From Phorcus lineatus (Eukaryota > Mollusca > Gastropoda > Trochida > Trochidae): DNA of 64,000 nt. The position numbers and the translations under genes are program-made. Each line of letters opens with the position of its first letter. The first letter of the stretch is position 1. Location of the stretch: the NCBI GenBank assembly GCA_921293015.1, contig OV121091.1:11313755-11377754 (forward strand), given 5' to 3'. The notes beneath the pieces were generated by a model, which did not search any database, had not been told where the DNA came from, and saw nothing but the letters and a program-made list of their open reading frames with translations. Below, one piece after another: positions 1-11,900 of the stretch.

Positions 1-398
1 TGAGTCCATCTGGACCTGCCGCAGGTTTCAATACCGGTGGAAGCCCTGATTGCAATGGGTGACCAAAGCCGTGAACAATTTCCTATATGCGTCACACTGT
101 TGACCAAAACACAAACTCCATATTCAAATATTCACTGACCTGAGATGATCATGTTTATTTACAATGAATTTACATAACACTCAACACAAGGAGAGTATGA
201 CACACAAGTGACACATGTCAATCACTCACTAAACCAATCAACACGCTAATCACAGAGAGGGCGGGACCTGTAAAGCCACGCCCACATTACAGATCAAGCT
301 GAATTCAACAAGTAAAGAGTCTGATTTATATGCTCTACTCAACCAGTCAACTGGCTTTTTTGACAGAAAAAATTTCAAAACTTAATATAAGAATTGTC
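1..398. other. 3' flank / intergenic sequence
   Basis: AT-rich sequence with no convincing gene. On the minus strand, a possible AATAAA lies at about 150-155, far from the stop codon. Small open frames are at chance level. Confidence 0.5.
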
Positions 399-558
399 AA
401 TAACACCACAGGGACTTGTATCGCCGAAAATGAGAATATGATTATAAAATTAAATAAAAAAATGATATCTCATCTTTATAAAGATGAGATATCATTTTTT
501 TATTTTGATCATATAATAATATTCTCATTTTCGCCGTACAAGTCCCTGTGAATAACAC
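399..558. mobile_element. hAT-like palindromic MITE with 8-bp target-site duplication
   Basis: The element (407-550, 144 bp) is an almost perfect hairpin: CACAGGGACTTGTA at one end and its exact complement TACAAGTCCCTGTG at the other, with the arms pairing about 90 percent all the way to the centre at 478/479. It is flanked by direct 8-bp repeats AATAACAC (399-406 and 551-558). An 8-bp duplication and CAGGG-type ends suit the hAT superfamily. It codes for nothing; the small open frame that spans it is an artefact. The near-perfect arms suggest a fairly recent insertion. Confidence 0.85.
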
Positions 559-3496
559 CACATGTGACTGCACTTGGAAATCACAGAGTTAATAAATTAG
601 CAATTTCATTATTTCTACCATTACATCAGTGACTCGATTTTCAAAATATAAAAATCAAAACCAAATATGATAAATTGTCAGGTACCACAAAATAATAATA
701 AAAGCTATCTTCAGTGACATAAAACTGCAATGCGAGATTAATGTATTATTCCATTCATTAGACTTAATGAAATAAGCCTTGCAGTTTTGTTCAATTGATA
801 CAATAGGTAACAGCTGATTAATAGTTGAAAATGAGCAATAGTATAAAAACACAAAAATGTAGGAACAACAATTATGCCCTTAAATAATAGATAAACAAAT
901 GCTGCCATGATCAAAAAGCAAACCTTTGATCCCATAGACTGAAAGGCAGGCCATATACGACAACATACAGCAGAAAATTCAAGTACTAATCAAAGTAGAA
1001 AAATATCTTCAATCTTGCCAGAAAACCATGATTCCATTTTCAAGACTTCCTGTTCCCTTGCAAAAAGAGCTTTAAATCTAAGCTACTATTTATAGACAGA
1101 GAATTTATACAGCAGATCATTCAATTTAGTGAATAAATTTGTTGTGTCAATTCTGAAAATTTGCAAAAAGTTAAGTTCCAGCTTAAAAATTTTAATCAAG
1201 AAAAAAAAGGTTAAATTTGAAACAATGAGATGACATTTCAAATTGAATTTCACTGTAAAGCTATAAGAGTTTTACAAGACTGGACGTAAAAAGTAAAGTT
1301 AAAGTTAATAATTCAACTGTTTTGCATTATAGAGATCCCTTCCCCCTGGTTCCAGCCATTGTAAACACCATCAATGTAAACACCTTGAATTAACCTGCAA
1401 TTCACATTGACAGAAAAGTTTCAAAATTTCTAAGATTAGAAAAGTAAAGAGATAAAAATTGAGTAAATTTCAAATTTGAGAAGGAAAAGGCATTGATGAT
1501 AACAAAGCAGAACACATATTATTTTCAAACAAGTGTTGAAAGAAAGTAATAGGTCTCTGTTTCACTATCATCCGGATCGAAGTATAGGATTGTAAAAAAT
1601 CGCCTCAAACTGTCAAATCCTCAAAGTGTAAGCTATCAGAATTTGCACATCTAAAATCGTGACACCAGGATAGAGAAAACTTGCTGAATGTATTATGTCT
1701 GCTAATAGAGTAAACCTTGAAACGGACAAAGCGGACATCGTAGTGGGACAAACAATGAACTACAACAAAGTATAAGTTAGATGATGGTGGGGATGAGTGG
1801 CATCAAAATATTCAAACTGTTGTACATGAGGTATGAAAAATACTGAATGCTCCAATATTTACTTGAAGGAAGAAAATGCAAAACTTTTTTAAAAAATCTT
1901 AAAAATTCTATAAAATGAACGCATGGAAGAGGATTAATATTGGCAAATGTCGATACGATTTGTCCATGAACACGGTGCTAGTTGGTTGGTATATACAATG
2001 CATGATGTTGAGATTCCGCTGTACACTAACAACAAGGGTTATGCCTCACGTTACTCAAGTGTGATGGGGCCTATTTACATCTACGTCTGTACAACATGGC
2101 CCCGCCCGAAGTTTTCAACTATAAAACACCTTGAAAGCTTCAAATGCTGGATGAGGTGAAGTGAGTTAGCACTTTAAACATTATTTTGCCAGTTTGGTGG
2201 CTACCTTTATATACACAGAGGGACAACAGTGAGTGAACGGTGACTGCAATGGGATATCTTGAATAAACGACTGTACAAAATCATGTAAATGGTGAGACAT
2301 GTATAAATCTTCCAAATTACCAGAAACAAGCTGCTAGATAAATGCCAATTCAATTCCAAGCACTAAATTCTTTACAAAGCTTTCATCTAATCAAACATTA
2401 ACTAACTACATTAATTATTGCTTTCAATTGAGATAGCTATGCATTTTTTGCTTGCATTACGATAGGTATGAACAGCCTAAAGTGTTCAAACTCATTCACA
2501 CATTTAGCACAACCGATAGAAGGCCGTCAATCAGTAGTTTGCACACTGATCAGAGTAAGGAAATTTCTCCCATAATTACATCAATAATCAGCAGTAGTTG
2601 TGGTCAATATAAACTTCTAAACTAGGATCCTTATTATCAAAGGTTATGCATTTGGCGTCCACAGTCATAAACTTAACTAATGAAATAAATATGAATATTC
2701 ATTTCATGGAAAATACAACACGTGCCGACCGACAAAAATCATATAAATCAGTACTTAACTCAATCCATAGCAGATTTCCTAACATAACTCAGTAAAAACA
2801 AATTATGTCGGAGGCATGGCAAAGTCATAGTGGAACATTATGCACCTTTTCATTGTGCATAAAATACTCATCAAAATTTCTCTCTGCATATAGTAAGACA
2901 GACGTTTATAACTACAAAAGAATTTTTAACAAGACAAAATCAAGCTAGTCTACTCAACTACAGGGCCTACAACCTTGTTTACCACAAAATCTAATTCTAC
3001 AGATAATTGGTTTCTGTAATCCAACATAAATATCTTTGTCATCAGTGTATGGCAAATCAACAAGAAGTACTCAATGCTTTCTTAGAAAATGATAATATCA
3101 CAAACACAGTTCTTCTAGAAAAATATAATCTAATTCTGTTTAACAGATGGTTTGGATGACTAGTAATATCAAGGTAATTATAACCATTCTTCGAGGGCTA
3201 GTTTCACTAATGAGTGACACTAGCTCCATAGTTGCATAATCAATCACCTAAATTTATACTGTACAATAACTCATCATATATTAATAACCACTAGGAAATA
3301 ATTGCTCTCACACACGAAGTACCAATCCTATCATTTTTAACATTTCTTCGGGAGTTTCTAGTTCCATAGCCAGATTATGGAATAGATATTAGTAAAATAA
3401 CTCTGTAATAGGAGTTGGATCAACACAGAGCTTAAAGATTAAGTAAGACATGTTGCTATGATATGTTAAGTAGATTCTCTCCCTTGTTGATGTGGT
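559..3496 (-). other. 3' untranslated / downstream region of KMT2C/D
   Basis: Nearly 3 kb of AT-rich sequence directly after the KMT2C/D stop codon, with no credible gene on either strand. Part of it must be 3' UTR, but I cannot place the poly(A) site: no clear AATAAA close to the stop was found on the minus strand. The small plus-strand frame at 1947-2159 has no recognisable features. Confidence 0.5.
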
Positions 3497-5905
3497 TCAG
3501 TTCATCCACTTGCGGCAACCGTTCGCTCCACAGTTACACGGAATCTTGTGCTGGTCATCTTCAAAATCAAACTTGTAGTCATACGTCAACTGAAAAAGAA
3601 ACGCACATCATTTAGTTCTCTGTACATTGGTATTTATGAAAGAGTACCAATTTACTGATTGCAACGGTCAACGAATCCTAAAGAATTGTACTAATTTTCA
3701 GGTCCAAGCTGAGATTTCACAACCCTTGTGACATTTTTCCTTTATAACCCACTGATTGCTTGGCTCTACATTCAAACTCCTCCAACATAGAAATGCTAGT
3801 CTAGATGTCCCCTCACTCAGACTACGAGCAAAAAAAATCAGAGATGTTTTCCTGCAATCAGTCGGACAAAAATGTCTTTGGACAGACAAAAGGACGGATG
3901 GAACTGTTGGTATTACTATATACCCTCGACCTTGGGTTGTGGGTATAAAAAGGCCTTCTTTGCTTCAGAAAAATCTTAAAATAATATGGCATTAATTACT
4001 GCAAATGCTTAGAATAATATTATTAGTATTATAAATATCAAAATATTAAACAGTGAGTTTTTCTTCAGCATAGCTTTCGCAATATTTCAGCTTTAGGTGG
4101 CGTTATCAGTATACATACCGTATTATCAGACAATGAAAAGACCTTACAGAAGACATAAGCAGAAAAGGAATGAGAATTATGCTGAATTCTTGTTATTTTT
4201 TTTCTCATTTTCCTTCCATAACTACCTTTCATTGTCTGAATTACATGCTTTGTTTAGTAATGGATACTAAGCTGATATGGCCCTATTGCCATGTTAAGTA
4301 TTAGGGGATTGATGGAGACAAGGGAATAAGCCTGATGAAGTAGGATAAGCTAAAGCATGGAAACAACTGACCTCTTCTCCCTTGGCGAGTCTGCGACTGG
4401 TGATAATGATAATCTTGCTCTCCTTCTCAAAGGGAACGACCTCAGCCACACAGTTGGGGGAACATGAGTGGTTGATGTACCGAGCCGGGCCTCCAGCCAT
4501 CGTGGCGTCGATAACAGTGTCACAGTCGATACGGAACATGTACACACCGCGGTTCTACAATAAAAATACAATGTTCCCATAAGTTGTTTGAATTTCGGGA
4601 TGAAAGAATATCCTCTTTGCACTAAAATATAATAACATGGCTCTGTTCTACCTCAAATAGTTGAATTACTAGTTAAAACTTGCCCTGGTGCACTCAATAG
4701 ATCTCAAGAAAGTATTTTTTGTAAGTACATTTTATTCCAACTGGATGAAATAAGAATTTTGCTGGATGACTTTAAAATACCAAAAGAAATATCGTTATTG
4801 ACCTATTGAAAATGATATATCTGGAAGAGGGAAGTGATGGTTACCTGTTCTTCATAAACAGTCTCGCGACGGTTTGCAACCTCGTTGCGGATGAGATCTC
4901 CGATGTACTCTATAACCATGGTGTGTTTCTCAAGATCACGAGCAGCAAACAGGCCTAGACCCTGAAGTAAGCAAAATTTAAAGAATAATTCTCCAAACAT
5001 CACTTTTCAAACACTTTTGCCATTCAATTCGTATTTCACTGAAAGAGACATTTACACAATGACACCAACAAAACAAAAACGATCATGGTCTTTTATGTGA
5101 TTGCATGATAACATTTTGACAGATCAGGAAAGACTACTGAACACATCTTTATTTCAATTGTACAGAGAGAAGACGATCAATTACAATCAATCAAAAGAGC
5201 ACTTTGTAGTCGTCAATTCCTAGACCAGAAGACTCCTCACATGTAATAAGACAAAGCCTCTCTGTTAACAGTGATAGAAGCTGAATAAATGAATCTGAAT
5301 ACTCAGGCGGTTTTTATTCAAATTGATAAAGGTAAACTTTCAGCCGGGAAAATATTAAGCTCAATTCTAGGATAACCCATGATCACAAATTCCCTAACTC
5401 TTTAAGGAGTTATAAACAGCTGCAAGAAAAAAGTCAACATAAAAAATCTTGAATTTTTCTTAGACTGGTATCTTTCCAACACCACCATATCTACACTGAC
5501 AATGTTTCAAGGCATATTCATACAAATTTATACATATTACGGTCAACCGTAAAAATTCCCAACTTTGATTTGTTTATAGCTCATAATTTGAAATCATTAA
5601 AAAAAAAACCCTTCAAATTTGTGGTTACATGCCTTTTAAGGGTCAAAATACCATAATTCAAATAAATATTCCCGATATCACAAACAACTTTGATAAATAT
5701 CTTCATTCGAAAGCAGGGTTCTCCTACCTGAATTCCAGACCTGGCAAGAAAAACGTTAGTCTTCCATTCAGTTTTGAGTCTGCGGTACTGCTGTGATTTG
5801 GAGTGGACAAATTGTTTCATGTAGGGAGAGTTGACGTCGCCCGTGACCCCGGTCACTGTGGTAGGCAGTGACCGGGAGTTGCTGGACTGTAGGGTGTGGG
5901 GGCGG
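3497..5905 (-). CDS. KMT2C/D exons 73-76: SET and post-SET catalytic domain
   Basis: Exons 5728-5905, 4845-4961, 4372-4554 and 3497-3589 encode about residues 5883-6072. The pre-SET stretch [18 protein letters not shown] is followed by the cofactor loop [20 protein letters not shown], the substrate/cofactor core [15 protein letters not shown] (the NHSC motif binds AdoMet), the catalytic-tyrosine segment [15 protein letters not shown] and the zinc-binding post-[16 protein letters not shown] ending at the stop. All residues I know to be invariant in MLL3/4 SET domains are present, so the enzyme should be active as a mono-methyltransferase once bound to WDR5, RBBP5, ASH2L and DPY30. Phases are 0 at the last three junctions. 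Exon 73 has a second possible acceptor 63 nt upstream (see 5906-5968). Confidence 0.97.
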
Positions 5906-8900
5906 CTGTAATCGGGAATGCATGTTACAGTGAGAACTGACATACATGAGGAACCGTGAGGGCCGCAGCTAGCGTTAGAACAGAACAGAAAGAAAAATTT
6001 GATAATGATGGGAGAGGGAAGTATCAGGGATGTACATTAAATTTAATTCAAATACTTGATTTATCATTATCAATTGAAAAAAAAATTTAAAAAAGAAAAA
6101 ATTCATTTAAGCACTTACAAATTTATCATACTCATTAGGACTTTCTGTATTACCATTACTTTACATATCAATTTATGAGATTAACATCACTGAATTGTTT
6201 TTATTTTGGCTTGTTTATTTTTAGTCTTAATCTCTCATGCAAAAGGTTGTGACTGAAGTTCTGAATTAATAAGCAAAAGCATAAAGCAGTTCATAAGCAA
6301 TCGACAGGACGTGCATACTCAACTACACAATCTAAGACTATAAGCTTTGACAAGACTTTACTCTTACCGTTTAAAATGGGTCCTCAGTTTGGGCTCAGTC
6401 CGAGCACATCCTGTTGGGTTGATGGCGAGTGGCATTTCAATGAGAGGGGAGCGTCCATAGCGGAAGATGTAGTTGCCTAGGAGGTCAGTGCCTGGAAGCT
6501 GGTTAACAAACAAACAAAACTTCACACGTATCCAAAACCTTGCATCATTGAAAGAATGCAGGGACAAACATTATTTCATATTTATCCACGACACTTGTTT
6601 CTGTATCAATAAATGAGGACAGACAGAACTTGATTCAAGATAAAACGCAAAGCATGGGTGGAAAGAGCCAAGAGATTTTTAAACTTTTCAAATGGTGACA
6701 AAAAATAATTAGTGCCATAAAATAAATCAATGGTTGACTTACAGACTCGATGACTTTGAGTATGTTAGGCTCTGTGAGACCAAACAACTCTTCCCCGGTG
6801 ATGAAGCTGGGGAACATCTTCACTAGGTCTGCTCCGCGTCGGATCTTCTCAATGGGCTGGAGCACGTGCATCCAGGCGTCTGTGATCATAAGGTGAGGTC
6901 AAGTGACTTGAGATAAAATCAACTTACAAGAGTAAGGTCAATGATATTGTCAAACATTGAAATATGAAGCATGAAAGAGATCCAAAGTGTAGGATAAATT
7001 TCATAATTTACTAAAATTGAAAATCATGCTAAACACAAAATGAAATAAAATAAAAAAGCTCATAAATAAATACTGACAGACAAAGTGAGCTATCGTTAAT
7101 AATCATTTGGACATTATTTCAGTTATTAGGATAAGATAATGAGAAATGTTTGAACAGTTAATATAAATGATAACATTACAAGTTCCTTATAAATAAATAA
7201 AATCATGGACTTCACATTGTCATAAAAAAAATATCTATCATCCTTGTATCTTAACTAACGAAACAAGAGATTCACCTCTTGCAGTTTGTTCCTTGTAGAC
7301 AACATCATCAAAACCTTCCTCGATGACCTTGACCGTGAACTCAGGACGTCCATCGTTGTCAGAAATACTACAGGTGTAGCGACATCTTTTGTACAATCGC
7401 CGCATACTCCAGTAGAACCGACTCGTCCGGAACCCAACCTGTAGAAATACAGCACTAAGTAAATACTCACTCCATTAACAAAAACTCAGGGTAAGAATAT
7501 TTCTCATGGCTATAGCTTTGTAGCTTGTCATTTTGGAATGGTAAGATTTTACAAACTTCAAATCTAAAATAATATCAATCAAAGATTACCACTGTTCTAT
7601 AGTCATTTCAAAGAACTAATTTGTATCAATTTACCAACACAGTACAGAGATCTTAATTTGTTTACGAATGTAAAGATACCACAAATCAAAATTGATATTT
7701 GAAAGGCAATGGTGAGAGATTTTAGGATGTGAGCTCACAGGGAAGATGTAGTCTTTTGTGTGGAAGCGTCCAGTCTGTATCTGGTGGGGGAGAAGCTGAC
7801 CGATGCTGTGCAGGATCAGGGAACCCACACGCAGCGTATGTGAACCCTCGTCCTGGTGAATCATACTGCAACATAGACAGGTAATGTCAAATCTTTCAGG
7901 TATAAACACGGCTTTCAGGAAAATACCAAGTTCTTGTTTTTGCTGAATAAAACTTTGGTGTTTTCTAAGTGTGCCATACATGAATACAATAGGCATATAA
8001 TGTCCCCTGGAGTTTGAGTCTTATTGAAGTTATAACTGGCAAGGTCTAACATTAACGTGGGAATATATTGAATTACTAGCATTACGACAACAAACCACCT
8101 CACTGCATGCAAAACAATTCTCCTGTGTCTGTGTTGAATAGAGATGTATTATTCCATGGTTTCTTTTATTCTCATACTAAATCAGTGAACAATGTCTGTA
8201 TCATGATAAATTATCTGTATCGTTATACATACCAGTGACTATAGAAAAGTATAATTTTAGTAAGATCAATGTGTCAAATGTTGATGTAAATTACTGCAAC
8301 TTAAAATAATAAAATATTAAATTGTATCATTTTAACATCTTGTCATAACTCCGAAGTTGACACATCTCAACAAATCGATATCGCAGAGTCTCATCTGAAC
8401 TTACCTTGCCACCTGTTTGTCCTCATCTCTGTTGATATAGACGCGGCGGTATACGACTAGGGACTCCAGTTCATTCTCAACTGGCCCCTTTGGAGCGTGA
8501 ACAGGGCACAGAAGTGTCTGAATGTAGAAATGAAAAAATATCAGGCAAGAAATGCATGGGATGCTATATCCTTGATGCACTGTTTTAATTAAGATAAAAT
8601 TCAATCAAGGCTTTTGTAGGTCCTCAGGCATTGTAGTCAGCTTTAATCTTTTTTTTATCTCTGATGGCTCACTGAACATGAAAATAGCCTTTAAAGAACA
8701 AAGATCAAAAAAAAAAAGAGTACAAGAGTATGTTAAACTGACCTAGATTTCTTTACACGTCGCGTGGAGCATTATTCATATAGGGGCAACCCTGTTAATC
8801 AACCCATCCTTTCCTGTATGTTGTACTGATATATACAGTTTAAATCAATTTCATACACTGGTGTAATGATACTTAATTACTCTCTATTTGTTGATAGCAC

Positions 8901-11900
8901 TGTATCCAAATGACACATATCCTCCTTACATGTGATCTTGATAAAGCAATTTTGAAGGTAATGGTATAATATTCCCTTAATCGTGTCAGATATTAAACCA
9001 TACAATAGTTTCCTCTAGACGGTATTAAATGGGATGCATTGTATTTTCTATATAATTCTCACTGTTGAGACCTTATTGAACTCACCTTATCCTGGAAGAA
9101 TAGGCAGTTAACAGCCTTGGCACAGGGCAGGTGGTAGGTGTGGATACATCGAGCCTTGAAGCAGCTCAGAGTTGCTCCCAACTTGCCGCAGATAACACAC
9201 TCAATGGATGCCCCTCGTTTGAAGGCCACGTCTACATTCATCAGAGCTCCATTCAGGGTCTCGTACACCTCGTAGGACCACAGTGCACAGTTGAGATGTA
9301 CCCACTTATCCACATCCATGTTCAGCAGTCTGGTCACACAAGAGGTCAGATTATACGTAAAGCTCAAAAATGCTACGACAATTATTGTTATAGGTGGAAT
9401 AAAATAAAATTGATGATGTATTGCTGTATAGGTGATATAATTGTTGACTTAAGAATAGTTTACTTTATATGAATAGTTTACTTTAACTTATATTCAAGAA
9501 TTTTGTCAAACAAAAATAGGTAAAATACGTAAAACAACAATTATTTTAAGTCAAATCATTAAAATTTCCAAAAGATCTAGAGAAATTGCAAGAAATGGTG
9601 ATTAATGAACTATCAAACATCTACTGACCTAGATGCACTATCAGTCTCTCCATCACTAGTTTCCGAACACAGAGAACACTTCCTGGTATCTTCAACTGAA
9701 CTAGCGTAGATGATCATGTCAAGCCGACTCCAGATCTACAATGCGACAAATCCTCTCATCACACAAATCTTTAAATATTTTGTTAACTATCAACATGGCA
9801 TGAAATTCAAATCCAAACCATGCATACATTTGGAGATAGTCTTAGTTTCTTAATCTCCCGAACATGGATATAAATGCACGACTGTCCTAACACCTACCCT
9901 TCAGCAGTTATGAGACATGCAATATATTTTCCATGAAGCATAACATAATTTTGATTTGACAAGGTATTGGTGTTATTGACAGCATTTTTAAAGCATATTG
10001 ATCCAAGAAACACAACATCTTCAAATTTTGAAATTTTTGGCAATAAATGATGACTTGATTGCAACCTGTGCTACATTTGGTTTGATTTTGACAACTTTCC
10101 AAGCCCATTTCATACAAGTCTGTGATAGTTGTCAATATATAAGAAAGAGTTTGCTAGTTTTAATAATACATACACTGTTAATCTCCTTGGTAGGGACCGG
10201 TGAGTTACGCCCAAGCGTCTCCAGCATCTTGAGGTCCCATCGCTGGTATCGGATGTCCTTCCACCTCTTGACTAACGGCTGAACAAGAATGGATCATTAT
10301 CATAATCATCAAAATCACCACTCTACAGGTGGAACTAACAACTTTATCACTAAACACGATGGAAACTGATAATATTATGTCTGAATATAAATTAAAAACT
10401 GCTTTTGGTTAAAATTTCTAAAAGCTCTTTCAACCTATAGTTGTAACCCCTTAATTGCAAGCAAAAATATCTAAGCCCTTAGCAGAGTAAGGTTGAAACT
10501 CCTTCATAAAAGTTCTGTTTGTACTGGATAATTACTGGATAAAACTTTGGACATTGTTTAGGCAATGAGTTATTTTAAGAGCAGAATGAATGACGTACCT
10601 TCATTGGTTGGAACTGCGGCAGTTGCACATCAGAAGCTGTGCTACTACTCCTCCTGTGTTTCTTGCCAGCCTTCTCCTCTTTGCTCTTGACCGGTGGACT
10701 AGGAAGTGCAGGGGAGGGCATGGGGGACTTGGACACTGTGGAGGAGGAGAGGGGGGTGGTGGGCGTGACAGGCTGGTCCTTTGATGACTGGGGGGTGACT
10801 GGTGGGGTGGTGGAGATGGAGAGGGCAGAGGTAATGGGGATGTGTCTGGGCGAGGTGGAAGGTGTGAGTCCACTCTTGTGCTCGACCAGGTTGCCTCCCT
10901 CGGTCTCCTGTGGCTGCTGCGGCACCTGGTGGGTGATGGTGAACTGCATGTAGCAGTTCATGCTGCAGAACGTCACCTCCTCATCCTCGGAGTCCTGGCA
11001 GAGAGAATGAAATGTGAACGTTCATGAACCCAAATTGAATTATAACTCCCTGCCTGCAGATAACATAAATGTTTTGCTTATACATATGTCCTACTGTATG
11101 CTGTGCAGTGCTCCTAAGTCCTTTATTAATCTTAACTCCTTGTTTGCAGATTTATATAGGGTATTACCCGATACATAAATATAACATATCTGCCAATATT
11201 CAATTAAACCAAGTTGACTGCATTTTATTTAATATGCAAGGTCATCAAGGAGAACTTTGAGATAAGTAAAGACTTACCCAAAATACAACAACATTAGTAA
11301 AGTGTTATATACTTGTGCTTTCCTAGAATATAATTGTATTCCAGGGTCATACATTACATCCTTTTTAAGTAACCAAATAAGATAACACAGTTATTGTTTA
11401 GCACATATGGGCAATATTTCAATCATTAGCAGTGACCATATCCTACAAAAGTGAAAGTCAATTAAAAGGAAATAGAATGAATATATGGTAATAAAGTGAT
11501 TACATACTCTACGCACCTGGTCGTCCTTGGTAAGGAAGGGCAGTTCTGTCTTCTTTTTCCTAATCCCAGAGCTGAGCACTACCACGTCGCAGTGTCGACA
11601 GAACTTGGGCTTAGCTTTGATCAAGGACTGGATGTTCACGGCTTCTTCTTTGTCTGTGGGCACAAAACATTTTTCAAATTTTCAAACCATCATGAAACAT
11701 CCGAGTGAAAACTAGTCATTTAATTTTAAAGGTATTAAAGGAATGACATAAACAATTTTCTCTCGGTCATTGGTTTACACCTGTTTAGTTTGCCAAGAAA
11801 TAAACTCTTGATTATTTCTTTGTAGATGAGATGTGCCTTTACTGAAATTTATCTGCTAAATAACGTCTCCTGGCTAAACTCGAAATTCTTGAAGGATCTA

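Noticed and set aside
1947-2159. 70-codon plus-strand frame in the 3' flank
   Set aside because: Chance-length frame in AT-rich DNA with no motif, no splice signals and no codon pattern like the true exons.
7255-7470. 71-codon minus-strand frame at exon 70
   Set aside because: Wrong frame. The true frame of the same bases gives [12 protein letters not shown], the FYRN core.
10575-10953. Overlapping plus- and minus-strand frames around exon 64
   Set aside because: Only the minus frame ending QLPQFQPMK fits the neighbouring exon phases; the others are by-products of Ser/Pro-rich coding sequence.
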